Positions 62,401 through 64,000 of a stretch of 64,000 bases of DNA are shown here, one piece after another. Both the position numbers and the translations under genes were made by a program. Positions within the stretch are counted from its first letter, which is position 1, and every line of letters begins with the position of its first letter. This DNA is from Brachypterus glaber (lineage: Eukaryota; Arthropoda; Insecta; Coleoptera; Kateretidae): assembly GCA_958510825.1 (NCBI GenBank), contig OY294048.1, positions 12,355,589 through 12,419,588 on the forward strand, given 5' to 3'. The notes beneath the pieces were generated by a model. It did not search any database. It was not told the origin of the DNA and saw only the letters and a program-made list of their open reading frames with translations.

Positions 62401-63425
62401 GTCAAGGGGTAAACAGCTGAAAATATTTTGTACACCTAAAATCCTTTTAGGAGATTACCTTCAAGATTACCTCTGGATTCTAAGATTTCCTTCAGATTAC
62501 CTCGTAACCTTCAAAGATTTCCTCCAATTTGTACACCTGAATTCCTCTGCGGTTTACCCCTCAGTGCAGGATAACTCAAGAACAGAATAAAAATATGGCC
62601 TGTGACTTACCCCCTCTATAAATACGTAACGGTAGCAGCCAAGACCCCACCTTATTTTTTTCATAAAAAAAACAAACGATTTTTATTTCCTTAAATAATA
62701 AATAGCGTTAGATAACGCTACCTCTTTTTTCCCTCCCGTAACCCTAAGCACTACTCCTCCCCCTATACACCATTAAAAATTATAAATATATAATTAAATA
62801 TTCTTTAAAATATACTCTGATAAAAAAGTCCAAACGACGCATCATAAAATAGGTATGGCAAATATTTTCACGGCACATCATAAGATGGCAAATTCGATGC
62901 ACTGTTAAGGGACAAGAAAGCTACACCAGAACTCTAAAGAGGCTCGCCACAAACGAAATTTGCATTTAAATTAAATTAATATCCTAAGAGATTGGAGACT
63001 TCCAGATTTTCCCTACATTTTTTTAAATTTAAAAACTTAAAAATTTAAAACTATTAAATTTCCTAACTTGTAAATTTATAAATAAAGTTTAAATTTATTT
63101 CAAAAACATATGATGTAGAATGAAATTAAGGATCTAGTTTTTTTGCCGACTTTTTAAACATCTTTAGATTCCCTGACTTGTCTATGCGACATTTTTTCCA
63201 CAGTGTGCAGATACTTACACTTGAGTCAACTTCTGAATCCGAATCCGAATCGCTGTTGCCATGGTTCTGTGCGCTGTTGGACGGTTCGACGCTCAGGCCT
63301 GAGGTGAAGGCGGCCATGTCGACGGTGCTCGGCAACTCAGACTCTTCCGGCTCGTCTGCCGGCTGGTGGACCACGGAGGACCAACCGGGGAACAATTCGG
63401 CACTTGTACTCTCATTTCCAGCCAT
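9544..63425 (-). CDS. ash1: ASH1 histone-lysine N-methyltransferase (eight coding exons)
   Basis: Joined coding exons on the - strand: 63425-63219, 60484-59909, 22170-17826, 16669-16340, 14660-14456, 13833-13585, 12647-12248 and 9684-9544. Phases agree at every junction and give 2150 residues plus TAG, close to the fly protein's length as I recall it. Domain order, approximate residues: Ser/Asp-rich N-terminus; AT-hooks near 421 and 563-583; FxLP (F-Q-L-P) near 1329; AWS about 1370-1418; SET about 1420-1540 with NHSC-x-PN and YDYN; post-SET about 1543-1560; AT-hook near 1579; bromodomain about 1690-1805; PHD 1828-1872; BAH about 1890-2040. Family knowledge: it methylates H3K36, antagonises Polycomb at active developmental genes, and the FxLP motif binds MRG15. 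Donors are GTAAGT except exon 5 (GTAAGA). UTRs and polyA site are not defined. Confidence 0.95.
9730..10583. mobile_element. TA-flanked foldback in ash1 intron 7, Tc1/mariner-like ends
   Basis: Left CAGTTGTGGCATTAAATATC and right inverse CAGTGGTGGCATTAAATATC, with TA at 9728-9729 and 10584-10585. It is 854 bp. The interior holds no intact frame; the - strand has a short '[12 protein letters not shown]' start that soon stops, possibly a decayed transposase. It ends 44 bases before the exon 8 acceptor. Confidence 0.75.
10854..10877. repeat. Perfect 24-bp palindrome centred on GGCCTAGGCC
   Basis: The 12-base half-site ACTTTTCGGCCT is followed immediately by its reverse complement. Just upstream is a short direct repeat of 'gataaacctgtat'. 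Confidence 0.8.
11110..11545. repeat. Degenerate AT-rich tandem repeat in ash1 intron 7
   Basis: The words 'aatccatgaaatatgcaa' and 'cttttatatttttaa' recur at about 55-65 base steps from 11110 to 11535, with much divergence. A G-run/C-run hairpin (about 11547-11575) follows. Confidence 0.6.
11805..12222. mobile_element. Foldback MITE next to the ash1 exon 7 donor
   Basis: CTGGGTGTTTCAGAAAGG at the left pairs with CCTTCCTGAAACACCCAG at the right. Both sides are flanked by TATA. A second inverted pair inside includes 'cacttccggttt'. Its right edge is about 24 bases from the exon 7 splice donor. Confidence 0.8.
12248..12647 (-). CDS. ash1: ash1 coding exon 7: second half of BAH domain and linker
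   Basis: Acceptor TTTTTTTCAG and donor CCCAAA|GTAAGT; 400 bases, phase 2 in and 0 out. It completes the BAH domain ('[16 protein letters not shown]', '[12 protein letters not shown]', 'YICELRVDK') and continues with a basic, charged linker ('[12 protein letters not shown]'). It is strikingly GC-rich for the window. The long open frames on the opposite strand are shadows. Confidence 0.95.
12648..13584 (-). other. ash1 intron 6
   Basis: 937 bases, AT-rich. No recognisable repeat termini, RNA gene or extra exon seen. Confidence 0.6.
13585..13833 (-). CDS. ash1: ash1 coding exon 6: first half of BAH domain
   Basis: Acceptor AATTTTCAG and donor AGAAA|GTAAGT; 249 bases, phase 2 in and out. It encodes the start of the BAH domain ('[11 protein letters not shown]', then '[10 protein letters not shown]' and '[13 protein letters not shown]'). 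BAH domains bind nucleosomes or other proteins. Reading past the donor meets an in-frame TAA after only a codon, which supports splicing here. Confidence 0.95.
13834..14455 (-). other. ash1 intron 5
   Basis: 622 bases, AT-rich. Apart from weak inverted words around 14110-14230, nothing specific seen. Confidence 0.6.
14456..14660 (-). CDS. ash1: ash1 coding exon 5: PHD finger
   Basis: Acceptor CATTTCAG and donor CACAG|GTAAGA; 205 bases, phase 1 in and 2 out. It encodes a compact PHD finger with the Cys4-His-Cys3 spacing: C-I-C, then C-E-R-C, W-Q-H-C, and C-E-I-C. The following '[13 protein letters not shown]' leads straight into the BAH domain of exon 6, as in fly Ash1. Confidence 0.95.
14964..15840. 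mobile_element. Foldback element in ash1 intron 4
   Basis: Long arms: left 'agaagcgtcgaaagttgaat', 'accttatagtgtcctctaaa' and 'gcggtcttgcttaaaaaatt' pair with the same words inverted at about 15695-15795. Outer ends pair through GCACACGGGTAAAAA / TTTTTACCTGTGTGC. The SINE at 15840 abuts its right end. Confidence 0.75.
15840..16055 (+). mobile_element. tRNA-derived SINE, copy 1
   Basis: A tRNA-like head contains a B-box-like GTTCGATTC at 15889-15897. A body with 'gaaatttagcgaaggcgaca' follows, then a tail with 'gccggtggttccctctacta'. The whole head-body order recurs inverted at about 61485-61650, and the tail at 7020-7090. Pol III transcription is inferred from the B box; a clean A box was not identified. 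Confidence 0.65.
16340..16669 (-). CDS. ash1: ash1 coding exon 4: bromodomain
   Basis: Acceptor TTTTTTCAG and donor AAAA|GTAAGT; 330 bases, phase 1 in and 1 out. It continues the bromodomain begun in exon 3 ('DIWNAVV...' joins '[11 protein letters not shown]') through the ZA-loop part ('SKRRAPEFY'), helix B/C ('[13 protein letters not shown]') and the C-terminal helix. At the usual acetyl-lysine Asn position of canonical bromodomains I read a Gly (Y-I-K-F-Y-G). ASH1 bromodomains are known to be atypical, so acetyl-lysine binding should not be assumed. Confidence 0.93.
16783..16862 (+). pseudogene. Reverse-transcriptase relic (non-LTR type)
   Basis: One frame reads '[17 protein letters not shown]' and then stops. 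This is the conserved G-V-P-Q-G-S-x-L-G-P block of non-LTR reverse transcriptases. Nothing else of the element is readable. It lies in ash1 intron 3, antisense to the gene. Confidence 0.6.
17104..17613. mobile_element. Foldback element in ash1 intron 3
   Basis: Left 'aagatatcaagttgaaattt' and 'tgtttagggggcaca' pair with right 'ttttgccccctaagca' and 'catatctta'. The interior has a tandem duplication of about 37 bases (17379-17452). Confidence 0.6.
17826..22170 (-). CDS. ash1: ash1 coding exon 3: AT-hooks, AWS, SET, post-SET, start of bromodomain
   Basis: This 4345-base exon runs from the acceptor TTGTTTCAG|ATG to the donor AAAG|GTAAGT (ends in phase 1). Residues about 262-1709. The first part is disordered, with GRPKK, GRPPV and GRPAK AT-hook cores and a long Lys/Glu array. 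Next come F-Q-L-P (MRG15-binding type), the AWS cysteines ('[13 protein letters not shown]'), a SET domain with [17 protein letters not shown] and ELTYDYNF, and post-SET '[10 protein letters not shown]'. These are the expected cofactor, catalytic and zinc residues, so the enzyme looks intact. A GRPRK hook follows, and the last about 25 codons begin the bromodomain. Several reverse-strand frames over this exon are shadows. Confidence 0.97.
20985..21160 (-). repeat. Coding Lys/Glu minisatellite in ash1 exon 3
   Basis: A tandem array of KEKE-type codons (units such as K-K-E-K-E-I/V) in the disordered region at about residues 600-655. On the + strand it is a pyrimidine tract of 'tctttttctttct' units. 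Length variation between alleles is likely because the unit is short and in frame. Confidence 0.85.
22372..22792 (-). mobile_element. Family C element, copy 1, part one (interrupted)
   Basis: Reverse complement of the family C copy at 58326-58947 (shared words include 'tagggcttaaaaagagcttt' and 'cgaagagctgattagatttt'). The LINE at 22793 breaks it; it resumes at 23337. Confidence 0.75.
22793..23336 (+). mobile_element. 5'-truncated non-LTR retrotransposon inserted in family C
   Basis: One frame encodes the typical C-terminal end of a LINE ORF2: '[20 protein letters not shown]', an in-frame stop, then '[16 protein letters not shown]'. It is followed by a 3' UTR, AATAAA at 23293-23298 and a (TTA)n tail at 23304-23336. 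The tail marks the 3' end. The insertion is inside the CAGA/TCTG microsatellite of the family C element, so the element is younger than its host copy. Jockey/CR1-like by style; clade not assignable. Confidence 0.8.
23337..23512 (-). mobile_element. Family C element, copy 1, part two
   Basis: Begins with a (CAGA)n array and ends in the hairpin ACATCGGCAC...GTGCCGATGT (23493-23516, inverted), the characteristic family C end. Confidence 0.75.
23926..24080. mobile_element. Short foldback MITE, GGGTCA termini, copy 1
   Basis: GGGTCACTTGATTGGTTGTT pairs with AACAACTGATCAGCTGACCC; TA on both sides. The second copy is at 27301-27433. Confidence 0.75.
24367..24842. mobile_element. piggyBac-type non-autonomous element with TTAA flanks
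   Basis: TTAA at 24363-24366, then CCCTTTGCGGAC. At the other end GTCCACAAAGGG is followed by TTAA at 24843-24846. A TTAA target duplication with termini starting CCC is the hallmark of piggyBac transposons. The 476-bp body has no transposase. Confidence 0.8.
25103..25247. mobile_element. Family E MITE copy 1 (Harbinger-like)
   Basis: GGGAACGT...ACGTTCCC termini with TAA on both sides (25100-25102 and 25248-25250). Core: 'acgtaacgc' arms around a G-rich centre with 'ccatgttaatggtatagg'. Confidence 0.85.
25390..25730. other. Unique, less AT-rich island in ash1 intron 2
   Basis: Balanced composition, no repeat termini, no spliced frame. It contains CATGG/GCCAT-type words near 25689. Possibly a cis-regulatory module; unproven. 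Confidence 0.3.
25920..25965. mobile_element. Family E MITE fragment (left end)
   Basis: TAA then GGGAACGTTTAAGTATTACG; the right half is missing. It abuts a family C end fragment at about 25897. Confidence 0.7.
27082..27675. mobile_element. TA-flanked MITE, CAGGGTGTYTCA termini
   Basis: CAGGGTGTCTCAGAC start, and the inverse ending TTGAAACACCCTG, flanked by TA. It contains the GGGTCA MITE copy 2 at 27301-27433. Confidence 0.6.
27301..27433. mobile_element. Short foldback MITE, GGGTCA family, copy 2 (nested)
   Basis: Shares 'ggttaggcgtttgggtttct' and 'caaccaccaaaacac' with the inverted words of copy 1. It interrupts the 27082-27675 element. Confidence 0.65.
27956..29217. other. AT-rich intronic stretch
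   Basis: No coding frame, repeat terminus or RNA gene could be supported. Confidence 0.4.
29218..29385. mobile_element. Palindromic element with GC-rich centre
   Basis: 'aacctacg', 'gcgaaaagttaaattt' and 'taatac' pair with inverted words on the other side. The centre carries CCGGCC twice in inverted orientation. Confidence 0.5.
29740..29921. mobile_element. CGAGGGG element D1 (GGAACTC-array core)
   Basis: CGAGGGGCTGACCGC start and a GCGATCAGCCCCTCG end. TGTACAA boxes sit just inside both ends, and a core of about 10 degenerate 'aggaactc' units lies between. Flanks ATACAGGT and ATACCGAT match at 6 of 8 positions, as for an aged 8-bp TSD. Confidence 0.75.
30225..30640 (+). pseudogene. Relic of a non-LTR retrotransposon ORF2 C-terminus
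   Basis: One frame gives '[13 protein letters not shown]', stop, '[18 protein letters not shown]'. A later frame gives '[15 protein letters not shown]'. Both resemble C-terminal ORF2 blocks of LINEs that end in a G/D-H-I-L-R and a D-V-G-C-x-x-x-x-x-x-K pattern. It is broken by stops and frameshifts; clade uncertain. Confidence 0.45.
30641..32469. other. Intronic DNA without recognised features
   Basis: Mixed composition. No exon, repeat terminus or RNA gene supported, apart from short inverted words near 31470 that recur at 57960-58020. Confidence 0.4.
32470..33952. mobile_element. Mutator-like foldback element with perfect 9-bp TSD
   Basis: TATCATAAG (32461-32469) precedes GGCAGTGTGAAGTT. 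AACTTCACACTGCC is followed by TATCATAAG (33953-33961). The arms are inverted repeats of roughly 600-700 bases that meet near 33200. A 9-bp duplication with long TIRs is typical of MULEs. The mirrored open frames at 32831-33085 and 33350-33610 encode similar peptides only because they are the two arms. No transposase. Confidence 0.9.
34150..34500. other. Unique GC-richer island in ash1 intron 2
   Basis: Contrasts with its AT-rich surroundings. No repeat ends; a - strand frame (34271-34501) has no recognisable product. Candidate regulatory DNA, not demonstrated. Confidence 0.3.
34984..35205 (+). pseudogene. Reverse-transcriptase relic (non-LTR)
   Basis: Frame fragments read '[11 protein letters not shown]' (RT motif with D) and then '[13 protein letters not shown]', stop, '[12 protein letters not shown]'. 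Together they give the FGVPQGS-x-x-GP and IND-L blocks of jockey-like reverse transcriptases. Frameshifts and a stop break it. Confidence 0.75.
36345..36390. mobile_element. Family A MITE, solo terminus
   Basis: TATACAGGGTGGTGATCAGT followed by 'aactgccatgccaaaatat'. Only the end is present. Confidence 0.6.
36700..37325. repeat. Dimeric minisatellite (about 160-bp AB unit)
   Basis: Two related monomers alternate: type A carries 'agcgccgcaggcg' (36712, 36822, 36984, 37152, 37304) and type B 'agtgccacaggc' (36898, 37061, 37222). A-to-B steps are 70-77 bases and B-to-A steps 82-91, so the AB period is 152-168 bases. Confidence 0.8.
37640..38290 (+). repeat. Family K repeat, copy 1
   Basis: The inverted counterpart is at about 56560-57440. 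Shared words include 'aagctattttcttggg' and 'cactatttaactatttttat'. An open frame at 38258-38443 overlaps its end and has no recognisable product. Confidence 0.6.
39398..39955. mobile_element. Outer foldback hosting CGAGGGG element D2
   Basis: Left 'acaaggattgtcccagaa' pairs with right 'ttctgggacaatccttgt'. The D2 element sits between. The outer arm resembles the inner D2 arm, so they may be relatives. Confidence 0.55.
39443..39870. mobile_element. CGAGGGG element D2 (AAGATTGTG-array core)
   Basis: CGAGGGGTTTATTTATT start and AATAAATAAACCCCTCG end. The 8 bases GAAATAAC flank it exactly on both sides (39435-39442 and 39871-39878). TGTACAAGGATTGT boxes lie inside both ends. The core is a degenerate array of 'gaagattgtg / gatgattgtg' units containing an internal direct duplication. 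Confidence 0.85.
40183..40913. mobile_element. Family A foldback MITE, full-length copy 2
   Basis: CAGGGTCATGACATGCC start, TTATTGATCACCCTG end, TA on both sides. Same body as 8522-9246. Confidence 0.8.
41313..41469. mobile_element. Foldback nested in D4
   Basis: GGGGGTCTATTCT pairs with AGAATAGACCCCC; the centre is comparatively GC-rich. Confidence 0.65.
41567..41706. mobile_element. Family E MITE copy 3, nested in D4
   Basis: GGGAACGTTCAAGTATTACG termini with a TTA duplication (41564-41566 and 41707-41709). Confidence 0.85.
41927..42196. mobile_element. Family A MITE, right half only
   Basis: Matches the right halves of the full copies, ending TGATCATCCTG. The left arm is absent. Confidence 0.7.
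42197..43311. other. AT-rich intronic stretch
   Basis: Apart from an end fragment near 42940-42965 related to the 1878 element, nothing specific seen. Confidence 0.4.
43312..43450. mobile_element. Short foldback
   Basis: 'gagaattatgcgggaaa' and 'ggaaataatta' pair with 'taattatttcc' and 'tttcccgataattc'. Confidence 0.55.
44058..44204. mobile_element. Short near-perfect foldback MITE
   Basis: GCCTATACTGCCCTGTTAAA pairs with the inverse at the other end (TTTATCAGGGCAATATAGGC). 'aagggcagtaagtgacat' pairs again inside. Confidence 0.75.
44401..45130. mobile_element. CGAGGGG element D5 (AGTTCCTCC-array core)
   Basis: CGAGGGGCTGACCGCG start and CGCGGTCAGCGCCTCG end. Flanks GCGAAGGC and GCAAAGGC match at 7 of 8. 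Two arrays of 'ggagttcctcc' units border a middle block with its own repeats ('tttgtccctgacggtttc', four times). A family C 3' end lies at about 44850-44890. The open frames here come from the arrays. Confidence 0.85.
45166..45480. other. Unique GC-richer island in ash1 intron 2
   Basis: Balanced composition beside D5. The - strand frame 45150-45335 has no recognised product. Candidate regulatory DNA or a degraded exon. Confidence 0.3.
45792..46115. repeat. Family J repeat, copy 1
   Basis: About 320 bases nearly identical to 56631-56952 (shared 'aataacccccgcgtgg', 'tgggtaaaccgatattgccc'). Same orientation. Confidence 0.8.
46116..47088. other. Intronic stretch with family E scraps
   Basis: Family E-like terminal words near 46184 and 46535; otherwise nothing supported. 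Confidence 0.4.
47089..47354. mobile_element. CGAGGGG element D3 (AAGATTGTG-array core)
   Basis: Same termini and core as D2. Flanks GCGGCGAA (47081-47088) and GTGGCGAA (47355-47362), 7 of 8. Confidence 0.85.
47903..48297. mobile_element. Foldback, TTATCCAACACC termini
   Basis: TTATCCAACACCTTTTATTT pairs with GAAGGTGTTGGATAA. The small open frame inside (47950-48138) is unrecognised. Confidence 0.5.
48690..49384 (+). mobile_element. Family C element, copy 2, between 70-bp direct repeats
   Basis: Matches 58326-58947, including a TCTG microsatellite, 'cgaagagctgattagatttt' and the end 'acgtttcatctag'. The 5' hairpin is missing. The about 70 bases left of it (from about 48626) and right of it (from about 49386) are near-identical direct repeats containing 'aaagtcgccgacctgtgttc'. 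Confidence 0.7.
50113..50204. repeat. Near-perfect 42-bp-stem hairpin
   Basis: GTGCTACACTTTCCGGCCAA... folds on its reverse complement with one mismatch and a loop of about 8 bases. A diverged relative lies at about 49930-50000. It could be a tiny palindromic MITE or a source of a small-RNA hairpin. Confidence 0.75.
50320..50466. repeat. (TAAG)n microsatellite
   Basis: About 36 units of GTAA/TAAG with two interruptions. The ash1-sense strand reads (CTTA)n. Confidence 0.95.
50708..50842 (-). CDS. Candidate first coding exon of unknown gene, or alternative ash1 start
   Basis: ATG at 50842 in a strong context (GAAAATGG) opens 45 codons ending at a consensus donor, TATCAG|GTATTA, phase 0. The peptide starts '[16 protein letters not shown]' and continues '...[12 protein letters not shown]'. 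Its balanced amino-acid and base composition is unlike the surrounding AT-rich noise, and it looks like a soluble helical protein start. I do not recognise the family. It lies inside ash1 intron 2 on the same strand. Phase 0 would allow splicing to ash1 exon 3, but the peptide does not resemble ASH1. A nested gene with further exons to the left is equally possible; I found none convincingly. Confidence 0.5.
51005..51261. mobile_element. Family A MITE, right half with internal gap
   Basis: Words shared with the full copies, ending ACTGATCACCCTG. An (ATA)n run near 51190 replaces part of the body. Confidence 0.65.
51580..51870. other. Unique GC-richer island, split by a foldback
   Basis: Balanced unique sequence upstream of the 50842 exon. 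It continues after the foldback at 53011. Possible promoter or regulatory DNA; no direct evidence. Confidence 0.3.
51871..53010. mobile_element. 1.14 kb long-arm foldback, CACGGTTC termini
   Basis: CACGGTTCACCTGGGCGATT start, inverse at the end, and arms of roughly 500 bases that meet near 52440. TGTG lies directly outside both ends, a possible 4-bp TSD. No transposase frame. Confidence 0.85.
53011..54150. other. Intronic stretch
   Basis: Holds a terminal fragment related to the 3989 element (about 53672-53725) and an inverted arrangement of 'caagattcttg' words (53740-54120). No gene. Confidence 0.4.
54151..54189. mobile_element. Fragment of the TATGGTCT foldback MITE
   Basis: 'tatggtctgttttttcaagc' plus 'aagatagtaaattaaaaa', as in the arm of 3251-3465. 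Confidence 0.65.
54431..54580. mobile_element. Family E MITE copy 4
   Basis: GGGAACGTTCAAGTATTACG start and inverse end, TAT on both sides. Confidence 0.85.
54581..55674. other. AT-rich intronic stretch
   Basis: No exon, RNA gene or repeat terminus supported; C-rich runs near 55355 and 55480. Confidence 0.4.
55675..56407. mobile_element. Family A foldback MITE, full-length copy 3
   Basis: CAGCCTGTTCC start (diverged) and TGGATCACCCAG end, with TA at both sides. Confidence 0.75.
56560..57440 (-). repeat. Family K repeat, copy 2, split by family J
   Basis: Inverted relative to copy 1 (37640-38290). The J repeat at 56631-56952 replaces the junction that is continuous in copy 1 near 38205. Confidence 0.65.
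56631..56952. repeat. Family J repeat, copy 2, nested in K
   Basis: Near-identical to 45792-46115; the boundaries coincide with the interruption of family K. Confidence 0.75.
57885..58245. mobile_element. Foldback hosting a truncated family E MITE
   Basis: 'gctgaagtttgcaa' and 'atagtatattaaagtact' pair with 'tgctttaatatactat' and 'ttgcaaacttcagc'. 'gtgcgctaaaaacgtgtta' is inverted within. Confidence 0.6.
58032..58173. mobile_element. Family E MITE copy 5 (left end truncated)
   Basis: Body and right end (CTTGAACGTTCCC then TTA) intact; the first about 17 bases are missing. Confidence 0.75.
58326..58947 (+). mobile_element. Family C element, copy 3 (most complete)
   Basis: 5' hairpin ACATCGGCAC...GTGCCGATGT, a short TCTG tract, a conserved body and a 3' region repeating GTGCCGATGT before the end 'cgtttcatctag'. 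It has no coding capacity. Helitron-like features (end CTAG before T) are suggestive only. Confidence 0.7.
59203..59761. mobile_element. Foldback, CACGGTTCGATTTTTT termini
   Basis: Start and end are inverted copies, with a second inverted block 'tggcccaacgcgaaactag' inside. It shares the terminal octamer CACGGTTC with the 51871 element. It lies about 150 bases past the exon 2 donor. Confidence 0.75.
59909..60484 (-). CDS. ash1: ash1 coding exon 2 (residues 70-261)
   Basis: Acceptor TTTTAG and donor AAG|GTAAGT; 576 bases, phase 0 at both ends. It encodes 192 residues: a Ser/Asp/Gln run, a short conserved-looking '[10 protein letters not shown]' stretch, a Pro/Lys part, a Thr-Glu-Val-Lys repeat (TEVK-type) and a basic Lys-rich end. 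Predicted disordered. It could be skipped without frame loss because it is phase 0-0. Confidence 0.85.
61010..61450 (+). mobile_element. Family C element, decayed copy 4
   Basis: Recognisable by 'tgtattgaaatcatcgcc', 'gtctgtctg' and 'gaagagctgattagatttt'. Many differences and deletions from copy 3. Confidence 0.6.
61485..61650 (-). mobile_element. tRNA-derived SINE, copy 2
   Basis: Inverted; B-box-like GGTTCGATTC at 61577-61568. Shares 'acctttacttagc' and 'gaaatttggcgaaggc'-type words with copy 1. Confidence 0.65.
62403..62563. mobile_element. CGAGGGG-like element D6
   Basis: CAAGGGGTAAACAGC start and GCGGTTTACCCCTCA end. TGTACACCT boxes sit at both ends and a short 'gatttccttcagattacctc'-type core lies between. 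No clear TSD. Confidence 0.65.
63219..63425 (-). CDS. ash1: ash1 coding exon 1 (residues 1-69)
   Basis: Starts at ATG 63425 with the context AGAGAATGG, encodes 69 residues and ends in phase 0 at the donor AGT|GTAAGT. The C-terminal half is an alternating Ser/Asp run that continues into exon 2, which supports joining the two. A consensus acceptor (CGGTTTCAG) lies 12 bases upstream of the ATG, so a 5' UTR exon further right is likely. I do not recognise a domain here. Confidence 0.8.
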
Positions 63426-63441
63426 TCTCTATGTTTTCTGA
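63426..63441 (-). promoter_or_regulatory. ash1: ash1 5' UTR and probable splice acceptor
   Basis: CGGTTTCAG (ending at 63438) precedes 12 bases of leader and the ATG. This suggests a spliced leader exon further right. Alternatively transcription could start here. Confidence 0.45.
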
Positions 63442-63561
63442 AACCGAATAATTTGTGAATTTGAGCTTCAAAAAGGTGAATTCTCAATATCTCAAAAAAT
63501 CTTTGAACACATAATCATGTCTAGTGATTGCTTAAGACTATGCATGATTTTGTACACCACG

Positions 63562-63685
63562 TTTACACAGCGCTAACTCCCAGGATTTAGAAATCCAGAT
63601 AGCAGTCTGTCTTTTTTTGTCAAGTTTTTTTAGAGAGAGATTTATAGAGGAGTTATAAATCCCAGTAGTTAGCGTTATGTGTAAA
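63562..63685. mobile_element. Short foldback MITE upstream of ash1
   Basis: TTTACACAGCGCTAACT pairs with AGTTAGCGTTATGTGTAAA, and 'ggattta' with 'taaatcc'. Confidence 0.65.
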
Positions 63686-64000
63686 GATGTTGATAGACAT
63701 TCATCGACAATCACTGTATACTTTTCCTATCAGTAAGTACCCCAAGTTTTATATATAGAATAGAATTTATTTGTGCTATCATTTTTACAAAAATTTACAT
63801 ATGTCAATGTTGATATTTAAAAATACATTAAAAAAAAGTAACATAGATATAAATAAATTAATTACACATATACAGATTAAAATTGGTATTGGTAAACCTC
63901 CCTAGAATTCATTGTACAGACCCAAAGAATTCCTTGGAATTTCCGTAAATGTTTCTACTACTTTTTCCTGACTTTGTACAACAAAAAACAGGTAACCAGA

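Larger units (their letters stand above)
60485..63218 (-). other. ash1: ash1 intron 1
   Basis: 2734 bases. It contains a decayed family C copy (about 61010-61450), SINE copy 2 and CGAGGGG-like element D6. The remainder (60490-61000 and 62575-63200) shows nothing specific. Confidence 0.7.

Noticed and set aside
1..64000. CRISPR arrays, operons, ribosome binding sites, terminators
   Set aside because: Not expected in this eukaryotic DNA; the tandem arrays found lack unique spacers between identical repeats.

Overview
This window is AT-rich animal nuclear DNA, most probably from an insect with large, repeat-filled introns (beetle-like; the order is a guess). It has spliceosomal introns, almost uniform GTAAGT donors, insect-type domain architecture and dozens of foldback/MITE-type DNA transposons. 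There is no sign of bacterial, organellar or viral gene organisation.

Two genes are convincing. At the left edge (1-933, + strand) is the last coding exon of VPS33B, a Sec1/Munc18-type vesicle-fusion regulator. A decayed partial copy of that same exon follows at about 938-1385. Converging on it from the right is ash1, the trithorax-group H3K36 methyltransferase, on the - strand from 63425 to 9544. I could join eight coding exons with compatible phases into one frame of 2151 codons (2150 aa plus stop). In order it carries: an acidic Ser-rich N-terminus, AT-hooks, a Lys/Glu array, an FxLP motif, AWS-SET-postSET, one more AT-hook, a bromodomain, a PHD finger, a BAH domain and a basic tail. Intron sizes are 2.7, 37.7, 1.2, 1.7, 0.6, 0.9 and 2.6 kb.

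The 37.7 kb intron 2 (22171-59908) makes up most of the window. It holds one candidate coding exon on the same strand (50708-50842, a nested gene or an alternative ash1 start), several less AT-rich unique islands that may be regulatory, and a layered set of mobile elements. Several elements can be delimited to the base from target-site duplications (TSDs): a Mutator-like foldback with a perfect 9-bp TSD (32470-33952), a piggyBac-type element flanked by TTAA (24367-24842), Harbinger-type MITEs with 3-bp TWA/TAT TSDs, and TA-flanked MITEs. There are also relics of non-LTR retrotransposons and a tRNA-derived SINE.

The most novel-looking item is a set of six elements sharing the terminus CGAGGGG...CCCCTCG, a TGTACA box just inside the ends, and a core of short degenerate tandem repeats that differs between subfamilies. 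Five of the six have matching or near-matching 8-bp flanking duplications (29740, 39443, 41264, 44401 and 47089). I do not recognise this as a described family.
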